Source: Ancylomarina sp963977525
GTDB taxonomy: Bacteria; Bacteroidota; Bacteroidia; Bacteroidales; Marinifilaceae
Reading direction: 5' to 3'
Assembly (NCBI GenBank): GCA_963977525.1
Contig: CAXBPC010000022.1
Span: 1 to 64,000 of the forward strand
Length of the DNA: 64,000 nt
Shown here piece after piece: positions 50,598-59,616 of this stretch. A program made the translations under genes and the position numbers. The notes beneath the pieces were generated by a model. That model worked only from the letters and a program-made list of their open reading frames with translations, was not told where the DNA came from and did no database searches. The first letter of the stretch is position 1. Every line of letters starts with the position of its first letter.

Positions 50598-51344
50598 TTA
50601 CTTATTATTTACTTGCTCACTAATTTTACCAAAACGTCTTTCTCTATTTTGATAATCTAAAATTGCATTACACAACTCATCTTTATTGAAGTCAGGCCAA
50701 AACAATTTTGCAAAATAGAATTCAGAGTAGGCTATTTGCCACAACAGAAAATTACTAATTCGGTGTTCTCCACTTGTTCGAATCACTAATTCAGGGTCAG
50801 GTATCCCCTTTGTTGTAAGATGATTTTCAAACAAAGACGAATCGATATCTTCAATTGAAAGTTCTCCATTTCTTGTTTTAAGAGCTATTTGCTTAACTGC
50901 ATCGATAATTTCCCATCGTGCACTATAGCTTAACGCCAACACCAAAGTTAAACCTGTATTAACTTCAGTTTTTTCAATTGATCCATCTAATTTCGACTTT
51001 ACTTCTTCAGGCAAAGTGCTTAGATCTCCAATTGCTTTTAATCGCACATTGTTCTTCATTAAAGTTGGCGTCTCATGTTCGATGGCATCAACAAGTAATG
51101 ACATTAAACTTAAAACCTCATCCTTAGGACGATTCCAATTCTCAGTGGAAAATGCGTAAAGAGTTAGATAAGATATACCAAGTTCAGCTGCACCCTCAAC
51201 TGTTTGTCGAACGGCTTCTACCCCATTCTGATGACCGACAATACGATGCTCACCTCTCTCCTTTGCCCATCGTCCATTACCATCCATGATGATAGCGATA
51301 TGCTTAGGCAATCTATCTTTTATGATCTTATCTGTAATCAACAT
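50598..51344 (-). CDS. uppS: Isoprenyl transferase (undecaprenyl diphosphate synthase)
   Basis: UppS makes the C55 lipid carrier for peptidoglycan and other surface polymers by cis-prenyl chain extension. The N-terminal motif HIAIIMDGNGRWAKERG has the catalytic D21. YLTLYAFSTENWNRP and RTSGEHRISNFLLWQIAYSEFYF are the other signatures. At 248 residues it has the expected length. It lies 3 bp after the DUF6089 gene and just ahead of bamA. Confidence 0.96.
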   Translation of the reverse strand: MLITDKIIKDRLPKHIAIIMDGNGRWAKERGEHRIVGHQNGVEAVRQTVEGAAELGISYLTLYAFSTENWNRPKDEVLSLMSLLVDAIEHETPTLMKNNVRLKAIGDLSTLPEEVKSKLDGSIEKTEVNTGLTLVLALSYSARWEIIDAVKQIALKTRNGELSIEDIDSSLFENHLTTKGIPDPELVIRTSGEHRISNFLLWQIAYSEFYFAKLFWPDFNKDELCNAILDYQNRERRFGKISEQVNNK

Positions 51345-51347
51345 ATA

Positions 51348-52010
51348 TTATTTTACAATTCTATCGTATGCATGACACTGCAGATCATTAAACAACTGCA
51401 CTGTTAAGGTTACACCTAAAAATGATATCCAATCATCGTTGTGGAACTTGTTTGCAATATTTAATTTATTTGGATCTTCTAACCCATCTAAATCATCGGT
51501 AAAACTCTTTTTAAACGACCATTCAACAGCAGCTGTCCATCGTTTAGCTATTAAGTATTTAAACCCTATCCCCATTGGAATAGCAAAAGATGAAGTCGTA
51601 CTACTAGATGAAATGTACGACAGGCCGCTTGTAACATAGGGCGAAAAACGTTTTGCCCTGCTTGACAATGGCACTAAGAAAGGTTGAAAATTAAATTCCA
51701 ATTGTACGGAAAAATCAACCAATTCTGTTTCAAATGATGCTGCTCTTGATTGTTGATATTTATTATCAAAATCTAGATCATTACCTTTTAAACTTCCAAA
51801 ACTTAAACTCGTTCTCAAAGCATATCGTGGCCCCATATTATACCGGTACATGAAACCGAGCGTTGGTGAGCTTGAGTAAAGCTGCTTTTTAGGGTTAATA
51901 TCTCCCAAATAATAGTTAGTTCCAACAATAACGCCAACATCAGATGAATTCTGAGCGTATATTGATTGACCAACAAAAATGAATAATATCCCTAAAATAA
52001 ATTTATACAT
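51348..52010 (-). CDS. DUF6089-type outer-membrane protein
   Basis: A 220-residue secreted protein with a signal peptide (about 1-19) and a beta-barrel-like sequence. SSDVGVIVGTNYYLGDINP, PTLGFMYRYNMGPRYALRTSLSFGSLKG, FSPYVTSGLSYIS and AIPMGIGFKYLIAKRWTAAVEWSFKKSFTDDLDG all fit the DUF6089 family. This family recurs at the same place, upstream of uppS-bamA, in many Bacteroidota. Its role is unknown, but the location suggests outer-membrane biogenesis. It is the first gene of the unit. Confidence 0.85.
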   Translation of the reverse strand: MYKFILGILFIFVGQSIYAQNSSDVGVIVGTNYYLGDINPKKQLYSSSPTLGFMYRYNMGPRYALRTSLSFGSLKGNDLDFDNKYQQSRAASFETELVDFSVQLEFNFQPFLVPLSSRAKRFSPYVTSGLSYISSSSTTSSFAIPMGIGFKYLIAKRWTAAVEWSFKKSFTDDLDGLEDPNKLNIANKFHNDDWISFLGVTLTVQLFNDLQCHAYDRIVK

Positions 52011-52111
52011 GAAAAACTCGTTTATATAACTTAATTCTTCTTATTCGAACATAAGGTTCGCTAAGTATCGGATATTATTCAATCATAAGCTACAAAAGTA
52101 GCATATAATAT

Positions 52112-52149
52112 GAAAAAACCGCGGGTCTTAACAAAAATTAACCGCGGTT
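52112..52149 (-). terminator. nadK terminator
   Basis: On the minus strand AACCGCGG (52149-52142) pairs with CCGCGGTT (52124-52117), a GC-rich 8-bp stem with a TTAA-extended inner part, followed by six T residues. Confidence 0.75.
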
Positions 52150-52181
52150 CACAAACATTTTCATTAGCCACTAAAAGCTAG

Positions 52182-53066
52182 TCAATTACGCTTATCAACT
52201 CCCCACATAAGCTTGTTTCGGAGTGTATTATAAAAAGAGTGAGTATTTAATTTCAAGACCTTAATCTTGAAGTTTGCTTTGCTTATTTTTAACTCATTTA
52301 AGGCTTCAAAGCTTACCGATCTAGAATCTAATGAAGCCAAATAACTGTCACTACGTCCTTCAACTTTCAAAGTAATTTCTTGCTGATTAGGCACGACAAT
52401 TGGCCTTACGGTTAGGTTATGAGGAGATATTGGAGAAATTACAAAATTTTGTGTGTTTGGTATTAAAATTGGACCACCTACACTTAAAGAGTATGCCGTA
52501 GATCCTGTAGGTGTTGCAATGATTAAACCATCTGCCCAATAAGAATTCAAATATTCCCCATCAATGTATGTATGAATCGTAATCATCGATGCTGAATCCT
52601 TCTTATGAACTGTAAATTCATTTAAAGCGTAATTAAAATCTTTGAACAAGCCATTATCTCCGGTTTGTACCTTTAACAAAGTCCTCTCCTCTATTGAAAA
52701 ATTACCCTCCAGAATATTTGCGATTGCAACTGGAATCTCATCTTGTGCAATATCAGCCATAAAGCCTAAACGTCCACTATTAACGCCCACTATCGGAATT
52801 CCTGAATCCTGAACCACAGTCACAGCATCGAGAAAGGTACCATCTCCTCCAATACTAAAAAAATAATCAGCTTCTTTATCTAAATCTGAATGCTTAGAGA
52901 AAAACTCAGACACATTAGGAGTAAACCCAAGATCAGTTACAACAAAATCATAAAATGGGCGATATATACAAAGTTCAACTTTATGTGAATTGAACTCATC
53001 TAAAATTAATTTAAAGCTATCTAGAAATTCTTCACTAAACTGCTTCCCAAACAGGGCTACTTTCAT
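52182..53066 (-). CDS. nadK: NAD kinase
   Basis: NadK phosphorylates NAD to NADP. The signature GGDGTFLDAV (from residue 73) is followed by VGVNSGRLGFMADIAQDEIPVAI, ALNEFTVHKKDSASMI, DGLIIATPTGSTAYSLSVGGPIL, and SPHNLTVRPIVVP. The 294-residue length is normal. A terminator separates it from the DUF6089-uppS-bamA unit, and a well-formed promoter lies upstream in the gap to the CBS-domain gene. Confidence 0.97.
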   Translation of the reverse strand: MKVALFGKQFSEEFLDSFKLILDEFNSHKVELCIYRPFYDFVVTDLGFTPNVSEFFSKHSDLDKEADYFFSIGGDGTFLDAVTVVQDSGIPIVGVNSGRLGFMADIAQDEIPVAIANILEGNFSIEERTLLKVQTGDNGLFKDFNYALNEFTVHKKDSASMITIHTYIDGEYLNSYWADGLIIATPTGSTAYSLSVGGPILIPNTQNFVISPISPHNLTVRPIVVPNQQEITLKVEGRSDSYLASLDSRSVSFEALNELKISKANFKIKVLKLNTHSFYNTLRNKLMWGVDKRN

Positions 53067-53163
53067 GATCTCAAAATAAAATAAATGTTCATTATAAATG
53101 AATAAGGCAGAAGCTCAACATTCATCTTAAGAAAGATGAATAGCGTGTATTCCAACTTAATTA

Positions 53164-53193
53164 CAAATATAAGGGAATAGAGAAGCCAAACAA
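53164..53193 (-). promoter_or_regulatory. nadK promoter
   Basis: On the minus strand TTG (53193-53191), a 19-nt spacer and TATATTTG (53171-53164) match the Bacteroidota -33/-7 promoter, about 98 bp before the start codon. Confidence 0.55.
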
Positions 53194-53221
53194 GACTATG
53201 TGGCTTTTGAATCACACAAAA

Positions 53222-53890
53222 TTATGTGTTCAGAAATTTCATGAAAGAATTATAACGATCGAAAAGCAAATCTTGCATATCATCATCTCTCAAATACGAC
53301 GATTTAATCACGTAATCATAACGATGAAAAGTCTGAATAATTGAAGTAAGGTTTGTTTTATTAACTTTTATCGTTAGCTCAATCTTACGAGATGTTTCAG
53401 AAGATTTAATGTAAAGACTTAGAATTTTAGCATCATTACCTTCTACGATCTGAGCAATTTCACTCAATGAATAATCAATAGAATTTAATTCTAACACAAT
53501 AACACCTCCTGGTTCACTTACTGCAAAAATATTATCGACATATTGCATTAAATCACTTAATGTGATTAAGCCCATATAAGTTTTCTCATCTTCTAAAAGC
53601 ACAGGAATCACAGTTAGTTTTAAATGTGATACCTTTTCTATTACATCGTAAATATGTTGTTCTTGGGTAACAAAAGGACTAAATAATGACAATTTCTGTG
53701 TTCCAATTGGCTCTTCAGCTTGATTCAAATCGTAAATATCATTATCCGATAAAAGCCCAATAAATTCATCATCTCTCACTATAGGCAAGTGAGAAACCTT
53801 AAATATTTCCATCCAATTTAGAGCTTGAAGCCCTGTATCAGACTCTCTCAAAACCGGAACAACATCAGAAATTAAATCTTTTGCAATCAT
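53222..53890 (-). CDS. CBS-domain protein
   Basis: A 222-residue cytosolic protein with a pair of CBS domains. The first has MIAKDLISDVVPVLRESDTGLQALNWMEIFKVSHLPIV and FIGLLSDNDIYDL. The second has VTQEQHIYDVIEKVSHLKLTVIPVLLEDEKTYMGLITLSDLMQYV. The remaining third (VIVLELNSIDYSLSEIAQIVEGNDAKILSLYI) looks like an ACT-type regulatory fold. CBS pairs usually sense adenosine nucleotides. No catalytic domain is attached, so it is probably a regulator or sensor. It diverges from pdxJ. Confidence 0.85.
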   Translation of the reverse strand: MIAKDLISDVVPVLRESDTGLQALNWMEIFKVSHLPIVRDDEFIGLLSDNDIYDLNQAEEPIGTQKLSLFSPFVTQEQHIYDVIEKVSHLKLTVIPVLLEDEKTYMGLITLSDLMQYVDNIFAVSEPGGVIVLELNSIDYSLSEIAQIVEGNDAKILSLYIKSSETSRKIELTIKVNKTNLTSIIQTFHRYDYVIKSSYLRDDDMQDLLFDRYNSFMKFLNT

Positions 53891-53918
53891 ATTAGGTTTT
53901 TTTTCAAGGAAATACTTC

Positions 53919-53926
53919 TAATTTTG
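53919..53926 (+). promoter_or_regulatory. -7 box of pdxJ
   Basis: TAATTTTG, 73 bp before the start codon, matches TAnnTTTG. No -33 TTG at the usual spacing. Confidence 0.45.
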
Positions 53927-53999
53927 CATATCAACAAAGTAACTAATTAGTATAAATTTGAGTTTAATATTATTAGCAACTCAATTATTCTTATATAAA

Positions 54000-54713
54000 A
54001 TGACTAGACTTAGTGTAAATATAAACAAAATTGCAACATTAAGAAACGCCCGAGGAGGCAACACTCCAAATGTTTGCAAAATGGCTTTAGACTGTGAAAG
54101 ATTTGGTGCTGAAGGCATCACAGTTCACCCTCGTCCTGACGAGCGTCATATTCGTTATCAAGATGTGTTAGATCTAAAAAAGATTGTAACTACCGAGTTT
54201 AATATTGAAGGATACCCAAATCAAGAATTTATGGATTTGGTTTTGAGTGTAAATCCTGACCAAGTAACTTTAGTTCCAGATCCTCCAGAGGCTATAACGT
54301 CTAATGCTGGATGGGACACTGTGAATAATAAAGAATTCCTAATCGAAGTAATTTCTAAATTCAAAGCTGCTGGCATTCGTACATCAATATTTGTAGACAC
54401 AAACTTAAAAAATGTTGAAGGTGCTAAAGCTACAGGAACTGATCGTATTGAGCTTTACACAGAACCTTTCGCAACGGATTATCCGAACAATCCTAAAGAG
54501 TCAGTTCGCTTATTTGCCATTGCAGCTGAGAGAGCCAATGAACTAGGTTTAGGGATTAATGCTGGTCATGATTTAAGCCTTGAGAACTTGAAGTTTTTCA
54601 ACGAAAATGTTCCAAATCTTGCAGAAGTATCTATTGGACATGCTTTAGTTTCTGATGCTTTATACTTCGGGATGGAAAATACCGTTCAAATGTACTTACG
54701 TCAATTGAAATAA
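54000..54713 (+). CDS. pdxJ: Pyridoxine 5'-phosphate synthase
   Basis: PdxJ joins 1-deoxy-xylulose 5-phosphate and 3-amino-2-oxopropyl phosphate to give pyridoxine 5'-phosphate (vitamin B6). Family features are LSVNINKIATLRNARGGNTPN at the start, GITVHPRPDERHIRYQDV, VTLVPDPPEAITSNAGWD and GINAGHDLSLENL. The ATG at 54000 gives the normal N-terminus and 237 residues. The longer frame from a TTG at 53958 adds a non-family tail. It is followed by a perfect 13-bp terminator hairpin. Confidence 0.97.
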   Translation: MTRLSVNINKIATLRNARGGNTPNVCKMALDCERFGAEGITVHPRPDERHIRYQDVLDLKKIVTTEFNIEGYPNQEFMDLVLSVNPDQVTLVPDPPEAITSNAGWDTVNNKEFLIEVISKFKAAGIRTSIFVDTNLKNVEGAKATGTDRIELYTEPFATDYPNNPKESVRLFAIAAERANELGLGINAGHDLSLENLKFFNENVPNLAEVSIGHALVSDALYFGMENTVQMYLRQLK

Positions 54714-54723
54714 ACCTTAATAT

Positions 54724-54759
54724 CTGATGTGGAAATTTATATTTCCACATCAGGTTTTA
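54724..54759 (+). terminator. pdxJ terminator
   Basis: CTGATGTGGAAAT (54724-54736) and its exact complement (54741-54753) flank a 4-nt loop and are followed by GTTTTA. It lies between the pdxJ stop and the hydrolase start codon. Confidence 0.85.
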
Positions 54760-54776
54760 TAGATTTTAAAACTGTC

Positions 54777-55586
54777 ATGAAACTCAACTACAAAAAACTT
54801 GGAGAAGGACCAGCCTTAATAATCGTTCATGGCTTATATGGAAGTCTAGACAATTGGCTTACTATTGCTAAAGAGCTATCTAAAAACTTCGAGGTTTTTA
54901 TAGTCGATCAGCGAAACCATGGCAACTCACCACATGCTGACTCGCACACTTATCTTGACTTAAAAAATGATCTCCTTGAGTTTATGGACGATCATAAAAT
55001 AAATAAAGCTGTTTTACTTGGACACTCCATGGGCGGTAAAACAGTTATGTTTTTTGCTGTTGATTATCCTGAAAGAGTAAGTAGTTTACTCGTGGTTGAT
55101 ATTGCACCTAAAAACTACAGTAAAATATCAGACTACACACCTCAAACAATTAATCACGAGCATTTAGTTTCTGTTATATTCAATATTGATTTAAACCTAT
55201 TTAAATCGAGGACTGAAATCAACCAGGAGCTAACGAATCAAATCAAAAGCGAAAAGGTTAGACAGTTCTTGTTAAAGAATCTGAAGCGAAATGAGGACAA
55301 AAGCTTTGGATGGAAATTAAATATCAAAGCGATTAGCGAATATCTGCCACAGATAATGGATGGTATTGACGAAAGTTCGTTTATGAAAGGGAAAGGTATT
55401 ACAGGATTCCCTGTTTTGTTTATCAAAGGAGAAGAGTCAAATTATATTTGTGACGATGACCACAAACTAATACGAACAATATTTCCTTACGCTGAAATAA
55501 CAAGCATTCCTAAAGCAGGACACTGGGTTCATGCTGAACAAGCTGACTTGCTCGTAAAAACAGTTAATTACTTTATTTTGGAGTAA
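54777..55586 (+). CDS. Alpha/beta-fold hydrolase
   Basis: A 269-residue cytosolic hydrolase resembling the YbfF/esterase group. The oxyanion region is LIIVHGLYGSLDNW, the acidic turn is FIVDQRNHGNSPHADSHTY, and the nucleophile elbow GHSMGG holds S84. The catalytic His is in KAGHWVHAEQ near the C-terminus. The true substrate is unknown, and thioesterase or carboxylesterase activity is typical. The ATG at 54777 is chosen because a GTG at 54729 lies inside the pdxJ terminator hairpin. Confidence 0.88.
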   Translation: MKLNYKKLGEGPALIIVHGLYGSLDNWLTIAKELSKNFEVFIVDQRNHGNSPHADSHTYLDLKNDLLEFMDDHKINKAVLLGHSMGGKTVMFFAVDYPERVSSLLVVDIAPKNYSKISDYTPQTINHEHLVSVIFNIDLNLFKSRTEINQELTNQIKSEKVRQFLLKNLKRNEDKSFGWKLNIKAISEYLPQIMDGIDESSFMKGKGITGFPVLFIKGEESNYICDDDHKLIRTIFPYAEITSIPKAGHWVHAEQADLLVKTVNYFILE

Positions 55587-55607
55587 GTTTAATAAAGCAT
55601 ACCAAAT

Positions 55608-55646
55608 AAAACAGCCGAATAGATTTAGCATCTATTCGGCTGTTTT
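55608..55646. terminator. Terminator between hydrolase and lipoprotein genes
   Basis: A 17-bp perfect stem (55608-55624 with 55630-55646) and 5-nt loop, starting AAAACAGCCGAATAG. It lies between convergent stops and has T-rich ends on both strands. Confidence 0.92.
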
Positions 55647-55664
55647 GTATTCATTTCATATCAA

Positions 55665-56744
55665 TTAAGACCAAAATATTGCATATGAAAAAACAGTCTT
55701 CGCTTGAATATTATACCCTTTGTGCTTCGATGAAGAACTAACATCTTCCTCATACTTTACACCATTAATTTTAATTTCATATTGCTTTCCAACCTCAATT
55801 TCATCTATAGATCCAAATTCTTCGTTTAAGTTCTTATCAATCTTAACTTCCATTTCCTCATTAGCTTCTGCAGAAATAGAGTTACTTCTAAATAATATTT
55901 CCCCCTCTAAATCTGAAATTTCAATATTATAAAAAATATCTTTTTCATCAATAGCTTTCCATTTTATAATATGAGTTCCTTGATTATAATCTTGCTCAGC
56001 TTTTAACGATTTAATGGTATTATCGTCATTAACATCCACAAGTTTCACATCAATATTCTTGTCAAAACTCAAATGAAATTTTACAATCTCTTCTGAAGGG
56101 AATGATTCAGATTTTAATCTATTTATATCGTCCTCGTTTAATACAAAAACAGTTTCCGTCCCCTCTACAGTCTTCACTAAATCAAATTTATCACCATTCT
56201 TCAATAACATTTTAGCCTTTTCAATACTTTTACCTGTGACTCTACATTTCAGGTACCGTGATTCCTCACCTGCCGAATTAATCAAACTCTCAACAAAAAC
56301 ATCTGCTTTAACATCATTAAGAACAGGAAGACTTGTTGTACAATTTAATTTACGCCTATTGCTTGCACTTAATACTAAATTCGTTGAATTAGTCCCTTTT
56401 TGTAAAAACCAATCAATTGATTCTCCATTTGCGAAAGTTGCATCAGTAATAACCAGTTTCTTTTCATCCAAAACCCAAGTCCCGACTTCTTTCTCTTCAC
56501 GTCCTCCGTATTCTTGCTTGATCAGGTCTCCACTTCTTGCAAACCAATATACAATCAGGTCATCATCCTCATCGTAATTATCAGATACAAAATCATTGGC
56601 GAACCAATATTTATCAACTAAATTATCCTTTTCAAAATCAATTTCTGATTCGCCTCCACCACTACTTCCACCGCATGAAGTAAGAGCAATTGAGAATGCA
56701 GATACTGCAAGAATTCCTAAACTTTTAAGTCCTATTTTTTTCAT
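55665..56744 (-). CDS. Lipoprotein of unknown function
   Basis: I do not recognise this 359-residue protein. The signal and lipobox (LTSC24) are clear, followed by GGSSGGGESEIDFE, a flexible and then acidic stretch. The first part (about 40-125) resembles lipocalin-like or DUF-type 'response-to-level' segments, such as WFANDFVSDNYDEDDDLIVYWFARSGDL and EVGTWVLDEKKLVITDATF. The rest is beta-rich and acidic. It is monocistronic between a strong shared terminator and the exonuclease gene. It is probably anchored in the outer membrane. Confidence 0.75.
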   Translation of the reverse strand: MKKIGLKSLGILAVSAFSIALTSCGGSSGGGESEIDFEKDNLVDKYWFANDFVSDNYDEDDDLIVYWFARSGDLIKQEYGGREEKEVGTWVLDEKKLVITDATFANGESIDWFLQKGTNSTNLVLSASNRRKLNCTTSLPVLNDVKADVFVESLINSAGEESRYLKCRVTGKSIEKAKMLLKNGDKFDLVKTVEGTETVFVLNEDDINRLKSESFPSEEIVKFHLSFDKNIDVKLVDVNDDNTIKSLKAEQDYNQGTHIIKWKAIDEKDIFYNIEISDLEGEILFRSNSISAEANEEMEVKIDKNLNEEFGSIDEIEVGKQYEIKINGVKYEEDVSSSSKHKGYNIQAKTVFSYAIFWS

Positions 56745-56839
56745 CCTTTTATTTATATTTTTAGCTTTTAAACCAAGACTGATTTCAATTACATTATTTT
56801 AAACACGAAATTAAGCAAAATATTGCACAGATTATGATA

Positions 56840-57562
56840 CTAATTAGAAACCCTTTCCAAATTTTCTTCTGGGATCAAGTCCTCACCTTTATATCGTAGG
56901 AACAACTGCGCTGTTGCCAAGATATCCTTTTCACAATATATAGCTATACGCTCCAAATCATCTTCCTCCCAATAAACATGACCTACCATCGAGCCATCAA
57001 TATCATCTTTAGGCGTTGGAATATTAAAGATTTCGCATAAGAGAGCCAAAGAAGTATAGTGCTTATAATCGCCAAACTTCCACAATTCCATCGTATCGAT
57101 AAACTTAATTTCCCAAGGCTTTTTCCCAGCAATATTTAAAGCTTTCGGTAATTTTAATCCATTGATTAACATTCGGCGAGCGATATAAGGAAAATCAAAC
57201 TCTTTCCCATTATGAGCACATAAATTCTTACTTGGCTTTACACAAAAACGATCGAGCATCTCACCAAATTCAGCAAGCAACTTCTTTTCATCGTGCCCAT
57301 AATAAGACTTAACCTTAAAATGTTTCTCATCTCCACTTCTAATAATTATACCTGTTGAGATACAAACAACTTTCCCAAACTCAGAATAAATCCCTGCTCT
57401 TGCATAAACATCAGAAGCAGTTTGATCTTCCTCCCTAAAATAGTTTGATTTCTTCTCCCATAAATCTTGTAATTTTGGCCTTACCTTGTCAAAACTGGAC
57501 TCTCCTGAAACTGTTTCAATATCAATAAAAAGTAAATCTTCAATCTTAATATCATCAAGCAT
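56840..57562 (-). CDS. Predicted 3'-5' exonuclease (PolB-exo-like)
   Basis: A 240-residue DnaQ/RNase H-fold nuclease resembling the exonuclease domain of PolB-type polymerases. Exo I is LLFIDIETVSG with D14 and E16. Exo II is in NLCAHNGKEFDFPYIARRM. Exo III is seen as ERIAIYCEKDILATAQLFLRY, with the conserved YxxxD pattern. No polymerase domain is attached. The ATG at 57562 is used, since an upstream TTG is unlikely. Possible roles are DNA repair or RNA processing. Confidence 0.85.
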   Translation of the reverse strand: MLDDIKIEDLLFIDIETVSGESSFDKVRPKLQDLWEKKSNYFREEDQTASDVYARAGIYSEFGKVVCISTGIIIRSGDEKHFKVKSYYGHDEKKLLAEFGEMLDRFCVKPSKNLCAHNGKEFDFPYIARRMLINGLKLPKALNIAGKKPWEIKFIDTMELWKFGDYKHYTSLALLCEIFNIPTPKDDIDGSMVGHVYWEEDDLERIAIYCEKDILATAQLFLRYKGEDLIPEENLERVSN

Positions 57563-57600
57563 AATCAATAATTTATCATAAGTGAAGATTAAAACTATAA

Positions 57601-57627
57601 AAAAAGGAGATCATTACAAAATCTCCT
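57601..57627 (-). terminator. udk terminator
   Basis: On the minus strand AGGAGAT (57627-57621) pairs with ATCTCCT (57611-57605), with a 9-nt loop, followed by seven T residues. Confidence 0.75.
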
Positions 57628-57655
57628 CTTAAACTCTATTTTTTTTTGTGAATAA

Positions 57656-58273
57656 CTAAATGCTCACTTTCAAATTCTTTTGAATAAATTGAGTGAGAAT
57701 ATCAATAGCGACATGATTATTTCCACCTTGGGGAACAATAATATCTGCATAGCGTTTTGTTGGCTCAATAAACTGCAAATGCATTGGTTTCAAAACATCC
57801 TCATAACGAGCTAGAACTTTTTCTACCGAACGTCCACGCTCAACAATATCGCGCTTAATCACACGATTCAGTCTATCATCAGCATCACAATCAACAAATA
57901 CTTTAATATCCATTAAATCTCGTAACTCTAGTTGAGTAAGAGCCAAAATACCTTCAATAATTACAACTTCAGTTGGTCGAACTGGAATAGTTTCTTCAGA
58001 TCGAGTGCAAGTTAGATATGAATAAATAGGTTGGTCGATAGCAAGTCCTGATTTCAATTGCTTTAAATGATTTTGTAGTAGTTCAAACTCAATTGAATTA
58101 GGATGATCAAAATTGATTTCCTGACGCTTCTCGAGTGGCAGATGGCTACTATCTCGATAATAAGAATCTTGAGGTAACACGGCAACTTCCCCCTTAGGTA
58201 ATCGCTCAATAATTTTTCTCACAACGGTTGTTTTACCTGAACCTGTACCCCCTGCTATTCCAATTATTAACAT
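57656..58273 (-). CDS. udk: Uridine kinase
   Basis: Udk phosphorylates uridine and cytidine for pyrimidine salvage. The P-loop GIAGGTGSGKTT is at residues 5-16. VLPQDSYYRDSSHLP, NFDHPNSIEFELL, VVIIEGILAL and VDCDADDRLNRVIKRDIVERGR complete the nucleotide- and substrate-binding motifs. At 205 residues it has normal length. Together with the cytidine deaminase at 2.4 kb it fits nucleoside salvage. Single gene with its own terminator. Confidence 0.96.
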   Translation of the reverse strand: MLIIGIAGGTGSGKTTVVRKIIERLPKGEVAVLPQDSYYRDSSHLPLEKRQEINFDHPNSIEFELLQNHLKQLKSGLAIDQPIYSYLTCTRSEETIPVRPTEVVIIEGILALTQLELRDLMDIKVFVDCDADDRLNRVIKRDIVERGRSVEKVLARYEDVLKPMHLQFIEPTKRYADIIVPQGGNNHVAIDILTQFIQKNLKVSI

Positions 58274-58324
58274 GTGAAATGGTATTTAAATCAAAAATTA
58301 TAAATTTGCACTAGTTTTGCAATG

Positions 58325-58332
58325 CAAAGATA
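58325..58332 (-). promoter_or_regulatory. Probable -7 box of udk
   Basis: TATCTTTG on the minus strand, 52 bp before the start codon, matches TAnnTTTG. Plus-strand matches TAAATTTG (58302) and TAGTTTTG (58313) lie in the same gap and could serve manA, but at a long distance. Confidence 0.4.
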
Positions 58333-58507
58333 CAAATTTTATACTGTTTTTTTGATTTCACGATTTGTTCTAAGTGGTTACATTCACTTCTAATAATAAT
58401 TTCATTTAAAGTCATAAGCCAAGTAAGAACTGTATTTGCAATCCTGAGATTTGATATTATCAGTTAATCAAATTTCACTTAAATCACATATTCAAAAAAA
58501 AGTCCTT

Positions 58508-59497
58508 ATGAGCTTATATCCTTTAAAATTCACAGCTATTCCCAAAGAAAAAATTTGGGGAGGGAATCGATTAAATACAATTCTTAATAAAGGATTCGAT
58601 ACTAATATAAAGACTGGCGAGAGTTGGGAAATATCAGGTTTGGAAGGAGACCTATCTGTAGTGAAAAATGGTTTTCTTGAAGGAAATGATTTAGAAGAAC
58701 TCATAGAGATCTATATGGGCGAACTAGTTGGCGACAAAGTTTACGAGCAGTTTGGACTTGAATTTCCATTACTGATCAAATTCCTTGATGCAAATGATGA
58801 TCTATCTGTTCAGGTTCATCCTGATAACGAATTCGCTTTAGAAAATCACAAAGCCTATGGAAAAACGGAAATGTGGTATGTTATAGACACTGAAAAAGAT
58901 GCTGAATTGATGATCGGTTTTAATCGTCCAATGGATAAAAATATTTTCCTTGATTCAATTCAAAATGGAACTATATCTGATTTAATAAACAGAGAGAAAG
59001 TTCAACCCGACAGCTGCTATTATCTGCCAGCAGGCAGAATACATGCTATTGGCAAAGGTGTTCTTTTAGCAGAAATTCAACAAACATCAGATATTACTTA
59101 TCGAATTCACGATTGGAATAGAAAAGATTCTGAAGGAAACGAACGAGAGCTTCATCTTGATTTGGCCAAAGAAGTATTGGATTACACTTACGAAAAAAAG
59201 CACAAAACAGATTTTGAATCTAAAATTAATGAATCATCGGAGCTTGTAAAATGTCCATTCTTCACAACAAACCTTTTAGAATTTAATAAAGCGATAGAGA
59301 ATGATTACGTAAATCTTGACTCATTCGTCATTTACATTTGTCTTGAAGGAAATTGTGATGTAAAAACTGAAGATGAAGAGCCAGTTTCATTAGTCAAAGG
59401 AGAAACCATTTTAATCCCAGCAAGTTTGACTAGCTTGACTCTAACGCCTAAGCAGAATACTAAATTGCTTGAAGTTTTTATTCAGCCTGAGGCATAA
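58508..59497 (+). CDS. manA: Mannose-6-phosphate isomerase, class I
   Basis: The enzyme interconverts mannose 6-phosphate and fructose 6-phosphate and links glycolysis to mannose-containing polymers. The zinc-site segment is LSVQVHPDNEFA, followed by KAYGKTEMWYVIDTEKDAELMIGF, YYLPAGRIHAIGKGVLLAEIQQTSDITYRIHDWNR, and a C-terminal cupin. The ATG at 58508 gives the expected start SLYPLKFTAIPKEKIWGGN. A TTG at 58451 would add 19 residues of no family character. It stands alone. Confidence 0.95.
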   Translation: MSLYPLKFTAIPKEKIWGGNRLNTILNKGFDTNIKTGESWEISGLEGDLSVVKNGFLEGNDLEELIEIYMGELVGDKVYEQFGLEFPLLIKFLDANDDLSVQVHPDNEFALENHKAYGKTEMWYVIDTEKDAELMIGFNRPMDKNIFLDSIQNGTISDLINREKVQPDSCYYLPAGRIHAIGKGVLLAEIQQTSDITYRIHDWNRKDSEGNERELHLDLAKEVLDYTYEKKHKTDFESKINESSELVKCPFFTTNLLEFNKAIENDYVNLDSFVIYICLEGNCDVKTEDEEPVSLVKGETILIPASLTSLTLTPKQNTKLLEVFIQPEA

Positions 59498-59587
59498 AGT
59501 TATAGCGGAAATTCAATGTCTCTTCATAAAAAATGAGAAGTCAATCAATATTTAAGAGTCAATATTTCGATTAAGATAGTTTCTGAT

Positions 59588-59595
59588 TAACTTTG
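59588..59595 (+). promoter_or_regulatory. -7 box of engB
   Basis: TAACTTTG matches TAnnTTTG, with a TTT 20 nt upstream. It overlaps the TTG at 59593, which therefore cannot be the start codon. It supports the ATG at 59617 with a leader of about 15 nt. Confidence 0.5.
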
Positions 59596-59616
59596 CCAAG
59601 TAAAAAAATAGAAAAC

